NCBI GenBank assembly: GCA_020073285.1 | Contig: JAIQFM010000004.1 | Coordinates: forward strand, 1 to 57,706 | DNA length: 57,706 nucleotides | Origin: Terriglobia bacterium | Lineage (GTDB): Bacteria; Acidobacteriota; Terriglobia; Terriglobales; Acidobacteriaceae | Reading direction: 5' to 3' | In this document: positions 52,836 to 57,706 of the stretch, in pieces | Position numbering within the stretch: the first letter of the stretch is position 1 | Layout of the letters: every line of letters begins with the position of its first letter | Translations under genes and position numbers: made by a program | Notes under the pieces: model-generated | The model's input: the letters and a program-made list of their open reading frames with translations, nothing else | Told to the model about the DNA's origin: nothing | The model's database searches: none

Positions 52836-54395
52836 ATGCAAGTGCAACGCACACTAGCAGCGGAACCGACCAACGGCAGCTTCGAACGCGGCGTTGTCCA
52901 AGTCTCCCGCTATGTAACGCTGCCTATCATCGTCACCCTCATCATCTGTGCGACCGGCACCGGCCGTGGCACTCTCCTGCAGATTGTCCTCTCCTACCTG
53001 CTGTTGCAGTTCGGCTGGGGTTACTGGGTCCACTGGAAGCAAAAACCGGATGGGGACAAGGATTTCCCTCTCTTTGCCGCGATCGCCGGCGTGTACTGGC
53101 TGGCCTATGGGATGCCCGTCTTCTGGAATCTGCAAAATGCGTGGACGTTTAGACACACCCGCCCGCTGACCGAAGCTGGCGTGAATCGTTCCCTTGTCCT
53201 GGCCCTGGTGGCGCTGGCGTCTTTGTTTGTGGGCATGCATCTGGGGATTTTCCGCCGCCTGCGCCACGCCGCCATGCCGGACCTGCGCGACGCCAGAATC
53301 TCCCCGAAATACGTCGCGGTTGTGATGCTGCTGGGGCCGTTCCTGGCCAATTCTTCGATGACCTATATTCTTGGGTCGGGGTTCCGCCAGTTGCTGATGA
53401 TTCTGCGCGGCATCGTGCCCCTGGCCGCCTTCGCCATTCTGCTGCGCCGTCGCTTGATGCGCCCTGTGCCCCCCTTCGAACGCGTTGCGTTGATCATTTT
53501 CGTCGCCTTGACCATCGGCATGGGCATGGCCTCCGGCTGGATCGGCACTGGCGCCCGCGTTATGATTATCGCCGGCTCGGTTCTGGTGGATACGCGCTTC
53601 AAGATCCCCAAAGGCGCGCTCGTCTTAGTATTTGCTTTCGCCATTTTCCTGCAACCCGTGAAAGAGCAGTTCCGCAACCGGTATTGGGGAGCGGAGGAGC
53701 TAACCTCGCAGACTCACCGCGCCAGCGACTGGTTTACCACCGCCCTGCACCGGTGGGAAGCCACTCTTTCAGATTCGAATCCCGCCGCCTTTAGTGACAC
53801 GCTCTATTCCTCCGTCGCCCGTTTCTCTCTCCTGCAGCAGACCGCCAACGTGATGGAGGTTACACCCGGCATCATTCCCTATCAGGGCAGCTTCATGTAC
53901 AAGTACATGGCCGTCACCGTAATACCGCGCGCCTTGTGGCCCGACAAGCCGACGGTGAACGAGGCCAATCGCTTTTATCAGGTGACCTACGGATTGACCG
54001 CCGAACGCGACCTCGACGGAGTCTCCATTTCCGTCGGCGTTGCGGCGGAAAGTTACATCGCCTACGGGTGGTTCGGAACGGTCGGCATCATGATGCTGAT
54101 CGGCGTCGTTCTGGACGGAATCGCAACGGTTTGCCTGGCACGCAACTCCAGCGTGCTCATGAAGGGCATCGGCCTGACGCTGCTGCCGAGCCTGGTCGGT
54201 ATCGAGGCGCAAATGGCGCAATACCTCGGGGGATTATTGCAGCAAGCCTTCGTCACCATTGCGGTGATGCTGCCGATTGTGCAAGTGCGTCGGCGCGCCC
54301 CATCTTTCAGCCGTGTTCTCCGCCGCCCGATGCGAGTTTCCGACACGCCGCGACATGTCCTCGGAGCCGTGAGAGCGCCCCAAACCATAAGGTGA
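52836..54395 (+). CDS. Wzy-like O-antigen/oligosaccharide polymerase (copy B)
   Basis: A 519-aa paralogue of copy A. The two share long identical segments, for example GYWVHWKQKPDG and IPRALWPDKPTVNEAN, at the same positions, indicating a fairly recent tandem duplication. ATG 52836 aligns with the copy A start (MQVQRTLAAE against MQPQRTRAAE); TTG 52830 overlaps the copy A stop and is a weaker choice. It may polymerise a variant repeat unit or be a redundant copy. Confidence 0.75.
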   Translation: MQVQRTLAAEPTNGSFERGVVQVSRYVTLPIIVTLIICATGTGRGTLLQIVLSYLLLQFGWGYWVHWKQKPDGDKDFPLFAAIAGVYWLAYGMPVFWNLQNAWTFRHTRPLTEAGVNRSLVLALVALASLFVGMHLGIFRRLRHAAMPDLRDARISPKYVAVVMLLGPFLANSSMTYILGSGFRQLLMILRGIVPLAAFAILLRRRLMRPVPPFERVALIIFVALTIGMGMASGWIGTGARVMIIAGSVLVDTRFKIPKGALVLVFAFAIFLQPVKEQFRNRYWGAEELTSQTHRASDWFTTALHRWEATLSDSNPAAFSDTLYSSVARFSLLQQTANVMEVTPGIIPYQGSFMYKYMAVTVIPRALWPDKPTVNEANRFYQVTYGLTAERDLDGVSISVGVAAESYIAYGWFGTVGIMMLIGVVLDGIATVCLARNSSVLMKGIGLTLLPSLVGIEAQMAQYLGGLLQQAFVTIAVMLPIVQVRRRAPSFSRVLRRPMRVSDTPRHVLGAVRAPQTIR

Positions 54396-54425
54396 TCGTC
54401 GTCGGTGGACAAGTTGGGGACGGCG

Positions 54426-55640
54426 CTAGCGAACCGTAGCGACTTCTCTGCTTTCCGTGGCGACGGCGTCCAGCGCCTGGCGGAGGTCGGCAATAAGGTC
54501 TTCCACATCCTCAATGCCAACCGAATAGCGAACCAGGCCATCGCTGAATCCCGCTGCTCGACGACCCTCGGGCGAAATGCCGGCATGTGTCATGGAAGCC
54601 GGATGTTCAACCAGGGTCTCAACGCCCCCGAGCGAGACGGCAAGCGTAGCCATCTTGAGGGCATTCATGAGCCGGCGGCCCGCCTCCATTCCGCCCTTGA
54701 GCTCGAAGCTGATCATGGACCCGAAGCCTTTCATCTGCCGTTTGGCCAACTCATGCTGGGGGTGCGATGCCAGGCCGACGTACCGCACACTCTGGACTTC
54801 AGGCTGCCTCTCCAGCCAGTGAGCGATTTCCAATGCGTTCCGCTGCGCCCGCTCGATGCGAATTCCCAGCGTCCTGAGTCCACGTAACACCAGAAAGGCC
54901 TGATGCGGGTCCATGTTGCAGCCGAAGTTGACCATGACGCTGCGCAGGAGCTTGCAGACTGATGGGTCCTTCGCGACCAGGATTCCGCCTACCACATCGG
55001 CATGGCCGTTGATGAACTTGGTTACCGAGTGGAGCACCACGTCGGCGCCGAGATCCAACGGTTTCTGGAGATACGGGCTGGCGAAGGTGTTATCGACGGC
55101 GACCAGACAGCCGTGCGCATGCGCCAGCGCCGAAACCTGCGCGATGTCGGTGAGCTGCATCGTCGGATTGGCCGGCGTCTCAACGTACAAGAGCTTTGTG
55201 TGCGGTCGAAGAGCACCCCGAACCTGGGTTAGGTCGGACGTGTCGACGTAGGTGGATTCGACTCCGAATCGCGAAAAATGCTTCTCCATCAGTCCCCGGC
55301 TGGGACCGTAGACCGATGCTGTACTCACCATGTGGGCGCCGGCACTCAACACCGCTAAATATAGGGTGGAGACCGCGCCCATGCCGGAGCTGGTGGCAAT
55401 GCCTCCGCAACCGTTCTCCAGTTCGGCAACGCTCTCCTCGAGTGCGCGGATGGTGGGATTTCCAATGCGCGTGTAGATGTAGCCGTCCTCTTCTCCGGCG
55501 AAGAGCGCGGCGCCATGTTGGGCATCTCGGAAGGCGAAGGTGGAGGTCTGGTAAATCGGAACATTCACCGCTCCGGTCGGGTCGGCTCTGTGCCCGGCGT
55601 GGATCAGCTTGCTGTTGATGCCAAGATGCTTCGTGTCCAT
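54426..55640 (-). CDS. Trans-sulfuration family PLP enzyme (cystathionine gamma-synthase/lyase or methionine gamma-lyase-like)
   Basis: A 404-aa Cys/Met-metabolism PLP enzyme. The Schiff-base lysine is in LHSVTKFINGHADVVGG; other family motifs are IYQTSTFAF, YTRIGNPT and VETPANPTMQL. The position where methionine gamma-lyases carry a reactive cysteine (YGC..) reads YGPSRG here, so cystathionine gamma-synthase/lyase is at least as likely as MGL. ATG 55640 has a GAGGGGAA site upstream; an in-frame start at 55691 is less likely. It is divergent from the cysteine-desulfurase-like gene. Confidence 0.88.
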   Translation of the reverse strand: MDTKHLGINSKLIHAGHRADPTGAVNVPIYQTSTFAFRDAQHGAALFAGEEDGYIYTRIGNPTIRALEESVAELENGCGGIATSSGMGAVSTLYLAVLSAGAHMVSTASVYGPSRGLMEKHFSRFGVESTYVDTSDLTQVRGALRPHTKLLYVETPANPTMQLTDIAQVSALAHAHGCLVAVDNTFASPYLQKPLDLGADVVLHSVTKFINGHADVVGGILVAKDPSVCKLLRSVMVNFGCNMDPHQAFLVLRGLRTLGIRIERAQRNALEIAHWLERQPEVQSVRYVGLASHPQHELAKRQMKGFGSMISFELKGGMEAGRRLMNALKMATLAVSLGGVETLVEHPASMTHAGISPEGRRAAGFSDGLVRYSVGIEDVEDLIADLRQALDAVATESREVATVR

Positions 55641-55903
55641 GAATTTCGGTTCCCCTCTCGAACAACCTCGAGCACATCCACCTGCTGCCACCAGTGTCAG
55701 GCAGCGCGGACAAGGAAACTGTGATGATTCGCACCTAAGTCCGTGATTAGCCCGTCGAGTCCTGCCCAGGACCGCGAGGTCGAAGCCGGACGAACGTGAT
55801 AATCGTCACAGCCCGAATGGACAAACGTAGCTAAGCTAACGTAGAAGCGCGCTTTGACGGCCGAGGTTTCCGGCCGCGGAATCAGACACGCTCGAGGAGC
55901 CCG

Positions 55904-57109
55904 ATGGAAAAGGATCTGATCTACTTCGACAACGCGGCCACGGCATGGCCCAAGCCGGAGAGCGTGTACAAATTCATGATCGATTTCTACCGGAGCACCG
56001 GCGTGAACCCCGGCCGCAGCGGTTTCGACCTGGCGCTGGAAGCAGGCTCGTTGCTCGATCGCTTGCGCAAGCGGTTAACGAAATTCTTTGGCGGTGACGA
56101 GGACGCGCCCGAACGGCTCTGCTTCGGCTACAACGCGACCGACGCGCTGAACCTCATCATCGCCGGCTCGCTAGCGTCAGGCGACCACGTCATTACCACG
56201 AATCTCGAGCACAATTCCGTAATCCGCCCCATCAACCACCTGGTGCGCGACGGCGGGGTTACGGCGACATTTGTGCCGTTTGACAACAGTGGATTCGTCG
56301 ATCCTGACGATATCGCCAGGGCGATCCGCCCGAGTACCAAGCTGGTCATCGTCAATCACGGGTCGAATGTCATCGGAACGGTTCAGCCGGTGAAGGAGAT
56401 CGGCAGCCTTTGCCGCGACAGAGGCATTACCTTCGCCGTCGACACCGCCCAGACCGCCGGAGTCACTCCCATCAACATGAAAGAGATGAACATCGACGTA
56501 CTGGCCTTTACCGGGCACAAGGCACTGATGGGCTGCATGGGCATCGGGGGGCTCTGCGTGCGCAAGCACGTGCCCCTCCGCCAGACCCGCAGCGGAGGCA
56601 CCGGCGTGCGCTCCGCGTATCCCTACCATCTGGAGGAGTACCCGTGGAGGATGGAATTCGGCACGCCGAACATGGTCGGCATCGCGGCGCTTTGGGCAGG
56701 CCAGGACTGGCTCGATGAAAACGGCGTCGCAGCGCTCCACACGCGGGAAATGCGCCTGGCTCGAAAACTGGTGGATGGCCTACGCCAGATCGAGGGAGTA
56801 CGGCTTTACGGTTGTGACCATCTCGACCATCACCTCTCCACGGTCATGATGAATGTGGAAGGCCTGGAAGCCGCGGATGTCGGCATTATGCTCGACGTTG
56901 ATCACAACATTGCGACCCGCACCGGCCTGCACTGCGCGCCCTTGGTCCACCAACAACTTGGGACCGTGGAGAAACACGGCGGAGTCCGATTCTCAATCGG
57001 GGCGTTCAACACCGAGCCGCAAGTCGACGCTGCCATCCACGCGGTTGGCGAGATCGCGCGCTGGGCGGCAGCGCGCCGCACACGGCAAGCAACGGTGACG
57101 GCTCCTTGA
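55904..57109 (+). CDS. Cysteine desulfurase-like class V aminotransferase
   Basis: A 401-aa PLP enzyme that begins KDLIYFDNAATAWPKPESVY and has GVNPGRSGFDLALEAG, LEHNSVIRPINHL, the FAVDTAQTAGVTPINM region and the lysine in FTGHKALMGCMGIGG. These match the cysteine desulfurase-related subfamily I know as TIGR01977, whose function is unsettled. Related enzymes act on cysteine or selenocysteine. With two selenoprotein genes in the window a selenium role is conceivable but unproven. GAGGAG precedes ATG 55904. The 263-bp gap to the divergent gene holds promoter sequence but no gene. Confidence 0.85.
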   Translation: MEKDLIYFDNAATAWPKPESVYKFMIDFYRSTGVNPGRSGFDLALEAGSLLDRLRKRLTKFFGGDEDAPERLCFGYNATDALNLIIAGSLASGDHVITTNLEHNSVIRPINHLVRDGGVTATFVPFDNSGFVDPDDIARAIRPSTKLVIVNHGSNVIGTVQPVKEIGSLCRDRGITFAVDTAQTAGVTPINMKEMNIDVLAFTGHKALMGCMGIGGLCVRKHVPLRQTRSGGTGVRSAYPYHLEEYPWRMEFGTPNMVGIAALWAGQDWLDENGVAALHTREMRLARKLVDGLRQIEGVRLYGCDHLDHHLSTVMMNVEGLEAADVGIMLDVDHNIATRTGLHCAPLVHQQLGTVEKHGGVRFSIGAFNTEPQVDAAIHAVGEIARWAAARRTRQATVTAP

Positions 57110-57148
57110 GCCTCGCGATGGGAGCCGGATACGGGACAGGATTTCTCC

Positions 57149-57706
57149 TCAGTCTTGACCGCTCACGCCGGCCGGAGTGAGGCTCAGATACGGCCGAAAG
57201 TGTCCATAAGTCTTGAAGCCGCCAGGCATATTTCTGACCTTGAATCCGTGTTGCAGCAGGATTCGCGAAGCGTAGTAGGAGCGCTGCCCGACGCCGCAGT
57301 AGAGCCAGATCTCACGCTCTCGTGGCAGCTCATTGAGCCGGTCGCGTATCTGCGGTAGCGGCACGTTGATTGCGCCCTCGACGTGACCTGCCGCGAATTC
57401 GGCTGGCTCCCTGACGTCGAGCACCATCGCTTCGGTTTCTGGGAGCGCTTCCCAACGCGCCACCGGAACGTCTCCCCGCAGCACGTTGGCGGCGATCATG
57501 CCGGCCATGTTGACCGGGTCCTTGGCCGCGCCGAATTGCGGGGCATAGCACAGTTCGGCTTCCTCGAGATCGAAAACCGTGGCATGTTTCTGGATGGCCA
57601 TCGCAATCACATCGATGCGCTTTTCCGCGCCTTCCTGGCCCACCGCCTGCGCCCCGAGAACGCGCCCGTCCTCAGCCGAAAACAGCACTTTCATGTGGAT
57701 GGGCTT
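57149..57706 (-). CDS. CoA-disulfide-reductase-type flavoprotein, C-terminal part with rhodanese domain
   Basis: The frame is open to the window edge, so the N-terminal FAD/NAD part is missing; about 185 residues are visible. The first part is the pyridine nucleotide-disulphide oxidoreductase dimerisation domain (KVLFSAEDGRVLGAQAVGQE, CYAPQFGAAKDPVNMAG). A rhodanese domain follows (MVLDVREPAEFAAGHVEGAI) with active-site C in WLYCGVGQRSYYA. This fusion is known from CoADR-Rhd proteins. It is convergent with the cysteine-desulfurase-like gene, both in sulfur-transfer metabolism. Confidence 0.85.
   Translation of the reverse strand, partial: KPIHMKVLFSAEDGRVLGAQAVGQEGAEKRIDVIAMAIQKHATVFDLEEAELCYAPQFGAAKDPVNMAGMIAANVLRGDVPVARWEALPETEAMVLDVREPAEFAAGHVEGAINVPLPQIRDRLNELPREREIWLYCGVGQRSYYASRILLQHGFKVRNMPGGFKTYGHFRPYLSLTPAGVSGQD

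Noticed and set aside
57155..57358. + strand ORF at the right edge
   Set aside because: Shadow of the rhodanese-domain gene on the minus strand, which has a clear active-site Cys motif.

Overview
The window looks like a chromosomal segment of a high-GC Gram-negative soil bacterium. The best guess is Acidobacteriota (Terriglobia-like). This rests on gene content and on short palindromic intergenic repeats of the CAGCGGCTAAAGCCG / GGCACGGCTGAAGCC type, and is an inference without database support. Most genes sit in tight operons with 4-bp ATGA/GTGA overlaps. No tRNA, rRNA, CRISPR array or insertion sequence was seen.

Layout. 1-2744: the end of a molybdenum-hydroxylase FAD subunit, a CoxG-like protein and a benzoate-CoA-ligase-family enzyme, suggesting aromatic acid activation. 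2850-8016: an MFS transporter, a K+-channel-like protein, a MacB-type ABC pair and a small secreted protein. 8028-11801: a lone, visibly AT-richer gene for a 1111-aa nuclease-plus-NTPase protein with the architecture of Avs-like antiphage STAND ATPases, preceded by a cluster of GGT..ACC palindromes. 11873-13686: msrQ and msrP, periplasmic methionine sulfoxide repair. 13848-19897: a radical SAM selenoprotein, a Lon-N-domain protein, a pterin dehydratase, an ARPP-1-domain protein and a sigma/anti-sigma pair. 19951-26254: a his operon (hisI-G-D-C-B-H-F-A, no hisE) behind a 23-aa leader peptide with seven His codons and an attenuator. 26319-32596: a PIG-L deacetylase, an APC permease, an OsmC-like selenoprotein and a multicopper oxidase. 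32738-34905: a sugar kinase fused to a RapZ C-terminal domain, with a MurU-like nucleotidyltransferase. 35041-54395: a surface polysaccharide locus with a Wzt-type ATPase, many glycosyltransferases, FkbM and class I methyltransferases, a CDP-paratose/tyvelose-type epimerase and two tandem Wzy-like polymerases. 54426-57706: sulfur/PLP genes, namely a trans-sulfuration enzyme, a cysteine-desulfurase-like enzyme and the end of a CoA-disulfide-reductase/rhodanese protein.

The strongest discoveries are two genes that conventional callers would truncate at an in-frame TGA. The radical SAM gene continues C-U-A-E-P after its apparent stop, and the OsmC-like gene has TGA exactly at its catalytic cysteine. 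Both TGAs are followed at suitable distance by a 7-bp stem with a 5-nt loop carrying G at position 2, as expected for bacterial SECIS elements. The organism therefore very probably decodes selenocysteine; the sel genes are not in this window. The second highlight is the isolated Avs-like defence candidate, and the third is the kinase-RapZ fusion next to MurU, which points to regulated cell-wall sugar recycling.
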